Assembly (NCBI GenBank): GCA_963833505.1
Contig: CAWHYG010000012.1
Span: forward strand, 1 to 48,387
DNA: 48,387 bases
Direction of reading: 5' to 3'
Source of the DNA: CAWHYG01 sp963833505
GTDB lineage: Bacteria > Eisenbacteria > RBG-16-71-46 > CAIMUX01
The translations under genes and the position numbers were made by a program. The notes under the pieces were generated by a model. The model had not been told where the DNA came from. It saw only the letters and a program-made list of their open reading frames with translations, and made no database searches. This document shows, piece by piece, positions 9,525 to 20,417 of this stretch (positions are counted from its first letter, which is position 1; every line of letters begins with the position of its first letter).

Positions 9525-10941
9525 CCCGTATGGTAAAACAATAGGGACGGGGGCCAATCCCGGATGAAATCTCGAGTTGAGCCGGTCGATCGAGGCGATT
9601 CCCGGGCGATCCGGGGGAGGATTGGGCCAGTGGCCAACGAAGGCTCGTCTTTCGGGACGGAGGTACCCGCGGAATCTTGGGACCACGATCCCGAATCTCT
9701 GCTGTCGTCGGCCTACGCAGCGGCCCGATGGTAGTACCGCAGCATCCCGCCAAGGCGTTCCCGACAGCGGATCGGACCGGTGGTGGGCACAAGCTCGTCG
9801 CTTCCCGCGATCAGCCGGTTGCCCAGGCCCTGGTGGTTTCTCTCCCCGTGATAGTGCGCCAGGAATTCGTTGGTCGCCCGTCGCAGCGACGCTTCCCCGA
9901 AGAAGATCATGCGATCGAGGCATTCCGCCTTCAGGCTCCTCATGAATCGCTCGAGGTGTGCGTTCAGATTCGGCGACCGCGCCGGCAGCCGGACCGATTT
10001 GACGCCCGCGTCCTTGAGAATCGACCGGAACGCCGCGCTGAACTTCCCGTCGCGATCCATGAGTACGTACCGGGTGCTGGCGAGGAATCCGTCGTACGAG
10101 TCGGTCAGGTTCCTCGCGACTTGCTTCATCCAACGTTCGTCCGGGTTGGTCGTGCGGCCGGCGATGTGGACACGGCGGCTGGCCACCTCCATGACGAACA
10201 GCAGGTAGAAGGTGACGAGCCCCGATCTGGTCCAGACCTCGATCGTCGTGAAGTCGATCGTGCCCAGCACGTCCCAGTGCGCCTCGAGGAACTCCCTCCA
10301 GGTCGATCGCCGTTTTCGCTCCGGCACGGGCTCGATCCCGTGCTCCCGGAGGATGTTGCCGACGGTGGTGTCGGAGATCTTGTGCCCGAGGTTGGCCAGG
10401 GCGCCCTGGATCCGGACGTAGCCCCAGGTCGGATTCTCCCGAGCCATGCGCAGGACGAGGTCGACGATCTCTGGCCTGACGCGGGGACGCCCAACCGCCG
10501 TGCGGCGATCGCTGAAGTCCCATTTCTCGGCGACCAGCTGGCGGTGCCAGCGCAGGATGGTGTCGGGGGTGAAGGCGCTGCCGATCTCGCCGAGGAGCCT
10601 TCGGCCGAGAATCTTGCCCTTGACCGCCAAACGCCGCCGCTGGTCGTCGTTCAGCCGGATCCGTTTCTTGCCGTGGGCTTCCTTCAGGACCTGATTCTCG
10701 GCGCGCAGGTACTCGATGACCTCCTGCTGCTCGCGGTTCATCAGGCCGGCCAGGATATTCAGGAGGACGTGCCAGGGCTGAAGGACGAAGTTCATGGTTG
10801 GTCCGATGCGCGAAAGGGAAAAGGGGAAGCATCGGACACCGGAAACGGGCCGTCAATCGGCTGAAACCGGGGCCTGGCGTCGAGCCGTAACAGGCGCCGA
10901 AGCCGAGAGTTGGGGCTCGGCTGAGTATTTTGACCAAACGC
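9525..10941 (-). mobile_element. rve-type IS (IS3/IS481 clade), copy A, 1,417 bp
   Basis: Boundaries come from comparison with copy B (31627-33043), which is identical in length and nearly identical in sequence; similarity stops abruptly on both sides. Ends form imperfect inverted repeats (CCGTATGGTAAAA left; GCGTTTGGTCAAAA on the reverse of the right). No target duplication is evident. It carries one transposase gene. Confidence 0.85.
9713..10795 (-). CDS. Transposase with integrase (rve) catalytic core, copy A
   Basis: A 360-residue single-frame transposase. Order: N-terminal helix and coiled coil (NREQQEVIEYLRAENQVLKE), HTH region (LRWHRQLVAEKWDF, GRPRVRPEIVDLVLRMAREN, WGYVRIQGAL), then the rve core with the DDE triad: D in GTIDFTTIEVW, D in LMDRDGKF, E in SLKAECLDRMIFFG. 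The H-x-x-R-N-H-Q-G-L motif near the C-terminus (HYHGERNHQGLGN) is typical of IS3/IS481-like transposases. Differs from copy B at only a few residues (for example GTIDF versus AAIDF). Complete and probably active. Confidence 0.9.
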   Translation of the reverse strand: MNFVLQPWHVLLNILAGLMNREQQEVIEYLRAENQVLKEAHGKKRIRLNDDQRRRLAVKGKILGRRLLGEIGSAFTPDTILRWHRQLVAEKWDFSDRRTAVGRPRVRPEIVDLVLRMARENPTWGYVRIQGALANLGHKISDTTVGNILREHGIEPVPERKRRSTWREFLEAHWDVLGTIDFTTIEVWTRSGLVTFYLLFVMEVASRRVHIAGRTTNPDERWMKQVARNLTDSYDGFLASTRYVLMDRDGKFSAAFRSILKDAGVKSVRLPARSPNLNAHLERFMRSLKAECLDRMIFFGEASLRRATNEFLAHYHGERNHQGLGNRLIAGSDELVPTTGPIRCRERLGGMLRYYHRAAA

Positions 10942-11199
10942 CGTTCCGCGGTTCGTCGTTGAGACCGTTCTACGATCACAAGGCAGGGCGCACTCACGAT
11001 CACGACTCTCCGCCGGTCTTCGAGGCCGGCTTTGGCGGCCAGCTCCTCGGCGATCCTGTCCTCGCCCCGCTCGGGGTGGTCGGTCGAGATGCGCCGGATG
11101 AAGAGCCTGTGCTCCCGAGGAATGCGCGGCCGACCGACGTGCCAGCCGCGGCCAGCCGGGGGAAACGGCCTCGCACCCTGGTTCAAGACGCCCTTGCTG
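10942..11199 (-). pseudogene. Fragment of another integrase-type transposase (HTH part)
   Basis: Between about 11030 and 11150 the minus strand encodes WHVGRPRIPREHRLFIRRIS then HPERGEDRIAEELAAK. This matches the linker/HTH stretch of IS481-like transposases (usual form WH, GRP.I..E.R.LIRR, NP.WG..RI..EL). No catalytic core remains; the downstream part is replaced by IS copy A. The rest up to 11199 shows nothing recognisable. Confidence 0.5.
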
Positions 11200-13896
11200 T
11201 CACCGCACCACTAGCCACCTGGCTGTCCTTTGTCCCGACGGCGCTTCCATACGGACGTAGTAGCTTCCGCTCGCCAAGGGGCGACCCTGCCGGTCGCGGA
11301 CGTCCCACTCCTCCTGCCGCAGGCCGGCGTTCAACCCCGCAAAGACGGTCCACGCCACCTCACGTCCCCCCAAGTCGAACACCCGGAGAGTCACATCCCC
11401 GCTCTTCGGCAGGGACAGCGAAAGGTTCATCACGCCCCTTCCCGGGTTCGACAGTACTCGCATCCCCAGCTGGATCATCATCGCCTGCGCGGTCGCCGGG
11501 CCGAACCGGCCGACCGATCCCGTCGGCCCGAAGCCCTCGACCTCGTAGTCGTACCGGACCCCGGGATCGACGCTGGCGTCCAGGTACCGGCAGGACTGAC
11601 CACAGCTCGGAACGCTCGGAGCGATGCAGGCCCACTCGGCATCCGCTCCCTGCGCCCCGTCGACGCGCCGGTAGACCTTGAACCCGGTCAAACCGGTCCC
11701 GTCAACGATCCTCCAGGAAACCAGGATCCCATCCGGCTGCGCCATCGCGGCCGGCTCCAGGAGCACTGGCGTGCTGTCGTCGATGATGTAGAACCAGTTG
11801 CCCCCCTGCGGATCGGACGAAACGGCATGGCCCTGTCCATCGCGAGCCACGACTCGCCAGTAGTAGAGCTGGTGGATCCTCAAGGAGTCCGGCGGGAACA
11901 CGAAGAAGGTGTCGGCGCCTGCCGAGGCGGAGTCGGCGTTCGTGAACCCCGGCCCGCGCTCCCAGAGCACCGTGTACTGCGCCGAGCCGGCGCAGCCGGG
12001 CGTGTCCCGCCACCGCAACATCGGCTGCGTGGTGTGCAGGGAGTCGCCCTCCGCCGGCAAGATCGCACCAAAGGGACGGAGGCAGCCCGCGCCGCCGCCA
12101 AGGTTGAGAAGCGCGGACACCTTGTTCTCGTCGTTGTTCGCCACGGCCAAGTCCGGCTTGCCGTCCCCGTTGAAGTCCTCGACCGCCACGCCCTCCGGAC
12201 CGCTGCCGGTTGCGTAGTCCATCCTGGTCGCGAAGGTCCCGTTGCCGTTGCCCAGCAGCACCGAAACCGTGTTGCCGCGGCTAACAGTGAGGCCCGCGTT
12301 CGCCACGGCCAGATCCGGTTTCCCGTCCCCGTTGAAGTCCCCGATCGCCACCGATGATGGCCACTCGCCGGTTGCGTAGTCCGTCTCGGTCGCGAAGGTC
12401 CCGTTGCCGTTGCCCAGCAGCACCGAAACCGCGCCGGAATAGTAGTTCGCCACGGCCAGATCCGGTTTCCCGTCCCCGTTGAAGTCCCCGATCGCCACGG
12501 ATATCGGACCGACGCCGGTTCCGTAGTCCGTCTTGGTCGCGAGGGTCCCATCCCCGTTGCCCAGCAGCACCGAAACCGTGCTGTCATCGTAGTTCGCCAC
12601 GGCCAGATCCGGTTTCCCGTCCCCGTTGAAGTCCCCGATCGCCACGGATGTCGGAGCGACGCCGGTTCCGTAGTCCGTCCTCGTCGCGAAAGTCCCGTTG
12701 CCGTTGCCCAGCAGAACCGAAACCGTGTTGCCCCAGTTCGCCACGGCCAGATCCACCTTGCCGTCCCCGTTCAAGTCCCCAATCGCCACGGACCTTGGGC
12801 CGCTGCCGGTTTCGTAGTCCGTCCTGGTCGCGAAGGTCCCGTTGCCGCTGCCCAGCAGAACCGAAACCGTGTTGGAATAGGAGTTCGACAGGGCCAGATC
12901 CGGCTTGCCGTCACCGTTGAAGTCCCCGATCGCCACGGATGTCGGACTGTCGCCGGTTCCGTAGTCCGTCCTGGTCGCGAAGGTCCCGTTGCCGTTGCCC
13001 AGCAGAATCGAAACCGTGTTGTCGCCCTGGTTCGCCACGGCCAGATCCGGTTTCCCGTCCCCGTTGAAGTCCCCGACCGCCACGGATATTGGATAGACGC
13101 CGGATGCGTAGTCCGTCTTGGTCGCGAAGGTCCCATCCCCGTTGCCCAGCAGAACCGAAACCGTGTTGTCGCCCTGGTTCACCACCGACAGATCCGGCTT
13201 GCCGTCCCCGTTGAAGTCACCGATCGCCACGGAAGCTGGCGAGTCCCCAGTTTCGTAATCCGTCGCGGTCGCGAAGGTCCCATCGCCGTTGCCGAGCAGC
13301 ACCGAAGCCGTGTTGACATTGTAGGCCACGGCCAGATCCGGCTTGCCGTCCCCGTTGAAGTCCCCGATCGCCACGGATGTGGGACTGTTGCCGGTTCCGT
13401 AGTCCGTCCTGGTCGCGAAGGTCCCGTTGCCGTTGCCCAACAGCACCGAAACCGTACCGGCGTAGTCGGGATAAAGCCCCTCGTTCGCGACGGCCAGATC
13501 CGGCTTCCCGTCCCCGTTGAAGTCCCCGACCGCCACGGATATTGGATAGACGCCGGATGCGTAGTCCGTCTTGGTCGCGAAGGTCCCATTGCCGTTGCCC
13601 AGCAGAACCGAAACCGTGTTGTCGCCCTGGTTCGCCACGGCCAGATCCGGCTTGCCGTCCCCGTTGAAGTCCCCGATCGCCACCGATGATGGCCACTCGC
13701 CGGTTGCGTAGTCCGTCCTGGTCGCGAAGGTCCCGTTGCCGTTGCCCAGCAGAACCGAAACCGTGCGGTCATTCCAGTTCGCCACGGCCAGATCCGGCTT
13801 GCCGTCACCGTTGAAGTCGCCGATCGCCACGGACATTGGCTGGTTGCCGGTTGCGTACTCTGTCTGGGTCACGAGGGTCCCGTCGCCGTTGCCTAG
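11200..13896 (-). pseudogene. FG-GAP/VCBS-repeat secreted protein, 3' part (separated by IS1380)
   Basis: Twelve ~50-residue FG-GAP repeats follow each other (pattern VAIGDFNGDGKPDLAVAN, TVSVLLGNGNGTFAT). The DxNxDGxxD loops are the calcium-binding signature of integrin-like propellers. After them come Ig/FN3-like segments (around PMLRWRDTPGCAGSAQYTVL and ILVSWRIVDGTGLTGFKVYR) and a FlgD/T9SS-like sorting domain (VLSNPGRGVMNLSLSLPKSG, VRDRQGRPLASGSYYVRM) ending RWLVVR. There is no signal peptide here: the codons upstream of 13897 belong to the IS. The 5' part is at 15735-16126. Removing the IS plus one target copy gives 3,084 bp, exactly 1,028 codons. Probable role: surface adhesion or binding; ligand unknown. 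Confidence 0.88.
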
Positions 13897-15734
13897 CCCC
13901 AAAACAAGCGCGTATGCGCGCGATGGTAGCCGGGCATCAAATCTGTCTTTACGAGACATTCGTTTCCTGTAAGGCCTTCGATTCAGCCAACTGGTTCTCT
14001 CGAGTGTCGCGGCTTGCGGTTCCTTCTTGATCGATCGATGTTCCTGCCAACGTGTCCGCCCCACACCTCCCCTACTTTGTCTTCAACAGCGGATCACACG
14101 TAGACGATCCACGGCCCGGAGAAGTACATGCTGCCAGGGATTCCAGGCCAGCAGTCGGTAGACGATTCTCCGGCCCGTGCGGACGATCTGGACCGGGGTC
14201 TGGATGATCGCATTGACGAACCCCTTGAACTCCATGCGGAGCAGTCGCCTCTTCTCGTCTTGATACTTCTCGGACCAGCGGCCGGTCTCCGGCAGCAGCA
14301 AGGCGAACCATGCCTTCAGGGTCCAAGCCAGGGTGGCCATGATCATGTACGCCCAGTTGCTGTTCAGATTGTCGACCGGCATCCGCAGGGCTTTGACACC
14401 GTTCTTGAGTTGCTCGATCAGATTCTCCTGGTCACATCGATCGTTGGCCAGAAAGACCAGTTGATCGGGCGACGTCGCCCAGTCGTTGGTGATGTAGAAG
14501 AAGTACCGCACGTCGTCGAAGAGTGCCAGATCGCCTTTCTCGACCGTGAGGTTCTTCCGCACGGCCACGATCCGGTAGGCCCTGGTGCAGGCCGCGGGTT
14601 GATAGGGGAAGCACGCGACGTCTTCCGAGCGCAGCCGAATGTTCTCGAACTCCCGCTCGCGGACGATCTGCTCCTTGACCCGCGGAGGACGGGTTCGGGG
14701 CCTCGTCCGGAGCCGGTACTTCGGCGGGCGGTTCAGGCGACCCCAGCGCCACGCCGGCAGGGTTTCGGCCAGACTCACGAGAGCCGATGTCGCATCCATG
14801 CCGAAGAGAAACCGCACCCCCTCTTCGCTCCACCGATCCAGGTGCTTCGTCTGGCTGAAGTCGGTGTCTCCCCGGAGAAGGATCCGGCGAAAGCCCGCTT
14901 CGCGACACAGGTTGATCGCCTGATCGAATCGAGCGCTGGCCCCTTCATGCGAGGGCCGGCTGCCACTCCGGTTCACCAGATACAGAGGCTCCGCCGTGTT
15001 CGCCAGCGACACGATCAACGGGTGATAGCCCCAGACCCCGTTGTAGGCGATGTCCATTCCTTCTTTACGTTCACCGCCGGTCGGGGCCATCGTCCCGTCC
15101 GCCTCAATAATGGCCTCGTCAAAGAAAACGTCCGCCTGCTGACGCCAGACCCGGAGCCTGGTGCGATTGACAACCGTCATGAGGATCTCGAGATCCTGCT
15201 CCTCGAAGCGTCGGCAGAAGTCCCCCTCGGTCGTGGGGTCTGGAATCGTCACCGCACCGAGCGCGTTCAGGTAGACTTCGTCGTTTCGACGGAGCTCGAT
15301 ATCCTCCAGACACGTCCCGCCCAGAAGGATGTTGTACGCGATGTTCAGGACGTGATCCGACTCGTGGTAGGGAACGTGCGCTTTCAGAAGATGCAGATCA
15401 GCGTCGATCGCTTCGACCAGCCCCGTCCGACGCGCGAGCAGGTGCATGGCGCCGATGCCGCCCACCGCCAGGCCGTGATTCCGGTCGCTTCCCTCGTATT
15501 GGATGTTGCGGGCCTTGAACATAGGAGCCGGCTGGTCGGAGTAGTTCCGCCTCCGGTTGCGGTGAGCTATTCTCCGCTTGCAATTCCTCTCCCGATGTTG
15601 TTTGCTCTGACTCACTTGAAATGCCCTCCTTGGCGTGGTGAGAAGTATTGCTTTCACAACCTTCTTAGCCGCAAAGGGCGGGCATTTCGAGCCTTTTCTC
15701 GCTTCTCTATGCGAAAAACCGCGCTTGATCAGGG
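13897..15734 (-). mobile_element. IS1380-family insertion sequence, 1,838 bp, with 5-bp target duplication
   Basis: CCTAG occurs on both sides (13892-13896 and 15735-15739), inside what was one FG-GAP codon series. The termini are imperfect inverted repeats sharing CAAGCGCG (left CCCCAAAACAAGCGCG, right reversed CCCTGATCAAGCGCG). It holds one transposase gene on the minus strand. Confidence 0.9.
14083..15657 (-). CDS. IS1380-family transposase
   Basis: A 524-residue DDE transposase of the IS1380 group. Landmarks: N-terminal GLAVGGIGAMHLLARRTGLV; LNIAYNILLGGTCLEDIELRR; first D in IIEADGTMAPTG; second D in LLRGDTDFSQTKHLD; glutamate in CDQENLIEQLKNGVKALR, followed by WAYMIMATLAW. Length is normal or slightly long for the family (about 440-500). 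The first ~45 residues are basic and the true start may be later, at the M of MFKARNIQYEGSD. It appears intact. Confidence 0.88.
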   Translation of the reverse strand: MKAILLTTPRRAFQVSQSKQHRERNCKRRIAHRNRRRNYSDQPAPMFKARNIQYEGSDRNHGLAVGGIGAMHLLARRTGLVEAIDADLHLLKAHVPYHESDHVLNIAYNILLGGTCLEDIELRRNDEVYLNALGAVTIPDPTTEGDFCRRFEEQDLEILMTVVNRTRLRVWRQQADVFFDEAIIEADGTMAPTGGERKEGMDIAYNGVWGYHPLIVSLANTAEPLYLVNRSGSRPSHEGASARFDQAINLCREAGFRRILLRGDTDFSQTKHLDRWSEEGVRFLFGMDATSALVSLAETLPAWRWGRLNRPPKYRLRTRPRTRPPRVKEQIVREREFENIRLRSEDVACFPYQPAACTRAYRIVAVRKNLTVEKGDLALFDDVRYFFYITNDWATSPDQLVFLANDRCDQENLIEQLKNGVKALRMPVDNLNSNWAYMIMATLAWTLKAWFALLLPETGRWSEKYQDEKRRLLRMEFKGFVNAIIQTPVQIVRTGRRIVYRLLAWNPWQHVLLRAVDRLRVIRC

Positions 15735-16126
15735 CCTAGCAGCACCGAAACCGTGGCGGATCCTTCGTTCGCCACGGCCAGATCCGGCTTCCCGTCCCCA
15801 TTGAAGTCCCCGATCGCTAAGGATACTGGACCGTCGCCGGTTCCGTAGCCCGTCTTGCTGGCGAAGGTCCCGTTGCCGTTGCCCAGCAGCACCGAAACCG
15901 TGTTGCCGAAATCGTTCGCTATGGCCAGATCCGGCTTGCCGTCCCCGTTGAAGTCCCCGACCGCCACGGATATTGGATTGCCTCCGACGTAAAATGTCGG
16001 TTCCGGAAACAGTGGGTCCGTAGACGAGGCTCGCGCGCGGCCCGCGTTGAGTCCAGTGAGCACGGGCAACAAGAGAAGAGCGCACAGGCCCACGCGCGCA
16101 TGGTTGCGAGAACCGGGAACCGGCAC
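15735..16126 (-). pseudogene. FG-GAP/VCBS-repeat secreted protein, 5' part (separated by IS1380)
   Basis: Starts with GTG at 16126, shortly after AAGGAGGGAGG, and a clear signal peptide (VGLCALLLLPVLTGLNAGRARA). Two FG-GAP repeats follow (AVGDFNGDGKPDLAIAND and AIGDFNGDGKPDLAVANE), ending SATVSVLLG at the IS border. The reading continues in frame into 13891 once the IS and one CCTAG are removed, giving 14 repeats in total. An upstream ATG at 16234 is possible but would put about 36 basic residues before the signal peptide. Confidence 0.85.
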
Positions 16127-16296
16127 GGCGCCCTCCCTCCTTGTCCGCGAATACTCGTATCGACTCCACCACCATGTTGTTCTGCCTCTACGATACGCTC
16201 CAGATCCCAGAAGAACCCTGATACTCCCTTTCATCTCAGCTCCTCGTCGCGCCATCCTCCGGGCGAGACCGGGACGGCCGTGTCTGGACACCTTAC

Positions 16297-17248
16297 TTAC
16301 CTTCCCGGCGGTGGAAGAACGATCAGCTTTCGTGTGAGTGCCTTCCCCGGTCTCTGGACCCTGACAAAATAGGCCCCACCGGGTACCCGACCGCCCATGT
16401 CCGTTCTCCCGTCCCAGGACAACGCAACAACCCCGGAAGGGAAGACTCCATCGCAGAGCTGCCGCACCTCTCTCCCCGAAACGTCAAACACCCGTGCTGT
16501 GAGGTGGCTCCGAACGGGCAGCTCCATCGAGATTCGGCAGGTTCCAAACGAGGGGTTTGGGCTCACGACTAGACGCTCCGCCCGCATTCCAGGTTCGCCT
16601 TGGCCGACCGACGTCACCCAGTTGTACAGCCTCAGGCCGAAGCTCGTCCAACCTCTTGCGACAACGGAGTTGAAATCTGTGTTTGGTGATGGCACAGCGC
16701 ACTGACCGAAATCACACCATCCCCAGCCCAGGATCGAGCCATCCCGCTTGAGTCCGAGACTGAAGTCACAGCCGGCCGCCACCCTCGACCAGCATCCCTG
16801 CGCCGGAACGTCACATTCGCCATGAGAGTTGTCTCCCCAAGCTGTTATCGTCCCCCCGGACTTTAGCCCTAAGTTATGCACGTCACCGGCCGCCAAGTCC
16901 ACGAATTCGTCGTTCTGTGGCGGCGCACTCCCCTCGCCACAGCTGTTCGATCCCCACGCGGCTATGGTACCATTCGCCCTCAGCGCCAGGCTATGATTGC
17001 CGGCCGCCGCTACGCGGACGAAACCGCTATCGGGGGACGGGACGTCACATTGCCCGGCAGTGTCCAATCCCCACGCCACAATCGATCCATCCCTCTTGAG
17101 TCCCAGCGCGTGATCGACCCCGGCCGCTACTCCGACGTAGTCGTTTGCGCTCGGCACGTTGCATTCACCCTCGCCATTCCATCCCCAGGCCACAATTCGC
17201 CCATCCCATTTCAGCCCTAAACCGAAGTTCCCCCCCGCATGCCTCGCC
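16297..17248 (-). pseudogene. RCC1-repeat secreted protein, 5'-truncated, with C-terminal sorting domain
   Basis: Six RCC1/BNR-like repeats (pattern GLKRDGSIVAWG, VPSPD, FVRVAAG) form what should be a seven-bladed propeller. A sorting domain follows: VVSPNPSFGTCRISMELP, ARVFDVSGREVRQL, WDGRTDMGGRVPGGAYFVRV, ending RKLIVL. There is no signal peptide and no initiation region. Reading upstream from MAWGWNG the RCC1 frame stays open (GGNFGLGLKWDGRIVAWG) right up to the stop codon of the protease gene at 17249-17251 and then hits a TAG. The gene therefore seems to have lost its 5' end through a deletion joining it to its neighbour. Function unknown. Confidence 0.7.
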
Positions 17249-20200
17249 TCAATTTGCTACGACGATCTTGCTGACCTTCCGTCCTGTGCCGGGTTCGCGG
17301 ATCTCGACGAAGTACACGCCCCTGGTCGGCAACCTAGACCCGATCTCCTCGCGAATCTCGCTCTGCCCGCGGACGAGTGGCAGGTCCGACTCGCTGACCA
17401 CGCGGCCAGCGCAATCAATGATCCGCAGGCGACTTCCTGCAGAGACGGGCCCTCGAAGCGAGAGAAGAGCCTTACCTCCACGCTGGCACGGGTTCGGTGA
17501 AACCCGGATGTTCCTGTTGAGCAATACCGCCGATTGATCACTCGGGTTCGTGCCAACGCCCGCCGGATCCATAGAGTACCCGAGAACCTGCATGGATGGG
17601 ACCGAACATGAAATCAGCCGACCCTGCCCGTCGTTCGCCCAGGTGACCAAGCGATACAGATAGGGAATACCGGGCAGGAGATCCCCATCGTACCAACAGC
17701 CGTCATTCGGCACGTTCGGATAGCATGCGACCGTATCACACAGAACCGACGCATGGTCCGGCAGACAGCTATCCATGTTCCCCGCGCCGATCTCCCGGTA
17801 GATCCAATACCCGACCTGAACAGTGAAACTGCATGCCTTTGGCCATTGAATCCGACCCCCATTTGGAGGATAGCTCTCGAACGACACCGTCGACGGCGGA
17901 ACGGGCTGATCGAACGAATAGCCCGGGCTCGGCGTCGCGGCACCTGCGTCGTAATCGATGAATTCTCCTCCATACCTCGCCGTGAGCTTGTAGTAGTACG
18001 CACGGGCGTACGGGGCGAACACGCTCTGGGCATACGAGTTCCCGCCGTTGTTCGGAACATCAGCTTCCTGCGTCCATGGCGCATCGCAGCTCGCTCGATC
18101 AGAGATGACGAAGTCGTTGATGTTTGAGGGATCTGTCACCGTCCAGTGAATCGTGTTACTGTACGCGCCCGAGGTGGTATACACATTCGTAATGTCCTCG
18201 ATACCCGTGACATCAAGGAGGTTTGAGGTGTTGAGAATGTGCGTGCCGTTTCGCACTCGACATTTCGCAATTATCAGTGGATATAGCGATGACGGCGACA
18301 ACGGGCCGCTCACGAACTCATACATGGCCGTTGCCGCAGCCGCCTGCGGAGCGGATAGGCTGGCGGTCGGATTCGACGCGACGAAGGAGTAAACTGGTCC
18401 TATCCCCGGAATGGTCCAGTCGACAATCAAGCTCTCGGCGGGAGCGTATATATCTCCAAACGGTGAATAGGGCGCACCTCGTTTGGTGCAACTACCGACG
18501 GCGAGCACGAGGGGATACTCCTGGTTTTGCTGATCCCAGGCCGCGGGATAGGTAGGAAACGCTTGGTTGTTCTTTCTCGAACACGCGGCGAACAGTGGGA
18601 TGAGATCCTCATTGACTACTTCCGAGACCGCATCTCTTAGGTTTATGGGTTCAACGTTCGTCGAATCCGCCACTGAGACACTCAGGACAATTGGTTCGAG
18701 GCTGCTCTTAAGGCTGTCGGCGTGGTCATGGATCCAAACAAACGCATTGACGAGGTCGTCTTCATGCCACGGGCCGCCACAGGGAAGATCGTAATCCAGG
18801 ACTTGGGCCTCCGGTGCTACCCCGACGATACCGATGCCGTTTGCAGCGGCCGCCGCCATTGCTGCCATGGCCACGCTGTGGCCAGCGTCATAGGTGTAGC
18901 ACGAGCGGTGGTTCACGGTGGTCACAACCGGGGTGTTGTCGCTCCGGATCAGATCAGGATGACCCGGATATGGTTCGTCGATAATGATAATGGTGGCGCG
19001 GCCCGACGGGTTACCCCCTAGGCTCACGCACCAAGCTTGGTTGGCTCCGATTCCAACCGGACCGGGTGATTGGTAGGGCTGGAGGTACCACTGGGACTGA
19101 AGATAGAGGGGATCTCCCTGGGCGAATGCGTCGCATGGTTCCACGTCTCCGTCTATACGGACAAGTTCCATAATCTCCGCGCGCTCCACACCGGGCTGGG
19201 CGAGAAGAATTCGACGAATCGCTTCGACGGAATGACCCGTCGCGAAGAACAGGCGATAGTGTCGCGCGACCCTCTCGAACACTGGCGGCTCGTGAGGGGG
19301 GCTTTCCTCTGTCGGGCGGTGCTCCTCCTTGGCAATCTTATAAACGCCGAGGCGAATCAGGGCTCTCTTCAGTTCTGCATTCGGCGGGTTCAAATCGGCC
19401 GGCGTGCATTCCGGACGGCCAAAAGGGTAACCCATCGCGCCGCGAGCCATGACGACACCGAGCATCCCCTTCGAGTAGATTCCTTCGGGCCGGATGATCT
19501 GATGGTCCAGATACAGCTGCAACGTGGAATCGCGGCCGCTCGCAAAGAGCATCGTGACGGACGCATTCGTTAGCTGTCTGGGAGGACTGAATGTGAATGT
19601 CCAGAGACGCGAGGAGTCGGTCGTTGTCTCGACGAACGATGGGGACTCGGCCTCCGCATCCAGATTGAGGGTCACCCGGGTCACTTGAGGCTCCCCCTGA
19701 CCCCAGGTCAGGAATGTCCACTTCCCCCACCCCGGGATCGAGGGAGTCGGGAAGCACGCGGACAGTAGGCGCCGAGGGTCCATTTTGGTTCGGTGCGTTG
19801 GGCCCTTGCGGACCTGAGTCCGGGCAGGGAACCCGGCCGGGACACCCAAACCCCAGGCTCCCATAGTCCGCAATCGGGTCCATCTGGCCGGGCTTGCTGT
19901 CGTCGACGAAGTACCCGCCCTGCTCGGGGTGCGGGATGAGCGCGAAGGTCGCCGGGTTCCCGTAGTAGTTGTATCCGGCGAACCAGTAGCACTCGGTCAT
20001 GAGACCGGTCTGGGCGACATTCCAAAGGATGGACGTTCCCGTGCTGTCGCCCGGCCAGCCGTTCATGGCGAGCTGGAAGTCCGCGCAGGGACCGAACGAG
20101 CGGATGACGACCCCGGTCGAGTCCCCGTAGGAATCGTCATAGTCCACGCCGAAGGTCAAACCCATCAGTCGGGGGCTCGACCCCGGCGGAAAGGCGGCGT

Positions 20201-20417
20201 AGACCTTCCAGACCCTGAGCAAGTCAGGGCTGGCGTTGTCGATCTCCGCGACGACTCCACCGCACGAGTCTGGAGCGACCCCGAGACCGCATTCGCTCGG
20301 TTGTCCGAGGACGAGGTTTGCAGAGTGTACGAGAAGCACCCCGCCGGCATTCGGGCCGGCCAAGACGAGTGTAGGCAGCAGGACGAGAATCCCAAGCGAC
20401 AGACCGATGCTTTTCAC
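17249..20417 (-). pseudogene. Secreted subtilisin-like (S8) protein with shared N-terminal domain and C-terminal sorting domain, one frameshift
   Basis: GTG start at 20417 after GGGGAGG, then a signal peptide (IGLSLGILVLLPTLVLAG). Residues ~24-220 form a domain shared with the 1,349-residue protein at 27237 (VWKVYAAFPPGSSPRL, FGVDYDDSYGDSTGVVIR, AGYNYYGNPATFALIPHPEQ). The frame changes once near 19720 in a G-rich run; dropping one base gives 1,056 codons. The S8 domain follows with a divergent triad: D in IIIIDEPYPGHPDL, H in DAGHSVAMAAMAAA, S in NPTASLSAPQAAA. FN3-like segments and a sorting domain (VSPNPCQRGGKALLSL, RGVYFVEIREP) end the protein. It is likely exported; protease activity is uncertain because of motif divergence and the frameshift. 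Confidence 0.8.

Noticed and set aside
9525..10941. Target-site duplication for rve IS copies A and B
   Set aside because: Flanking bases on the two sides do not match at either copy.
11800..13900. Regularly spaced repeats resembling a CRISPR or satellite array
   Set aside because: The ~147-bp periodicity is the FG-GAP protein repeat, in one open frame with calcium-loop motifs; no short identical repeats with unique spacers.
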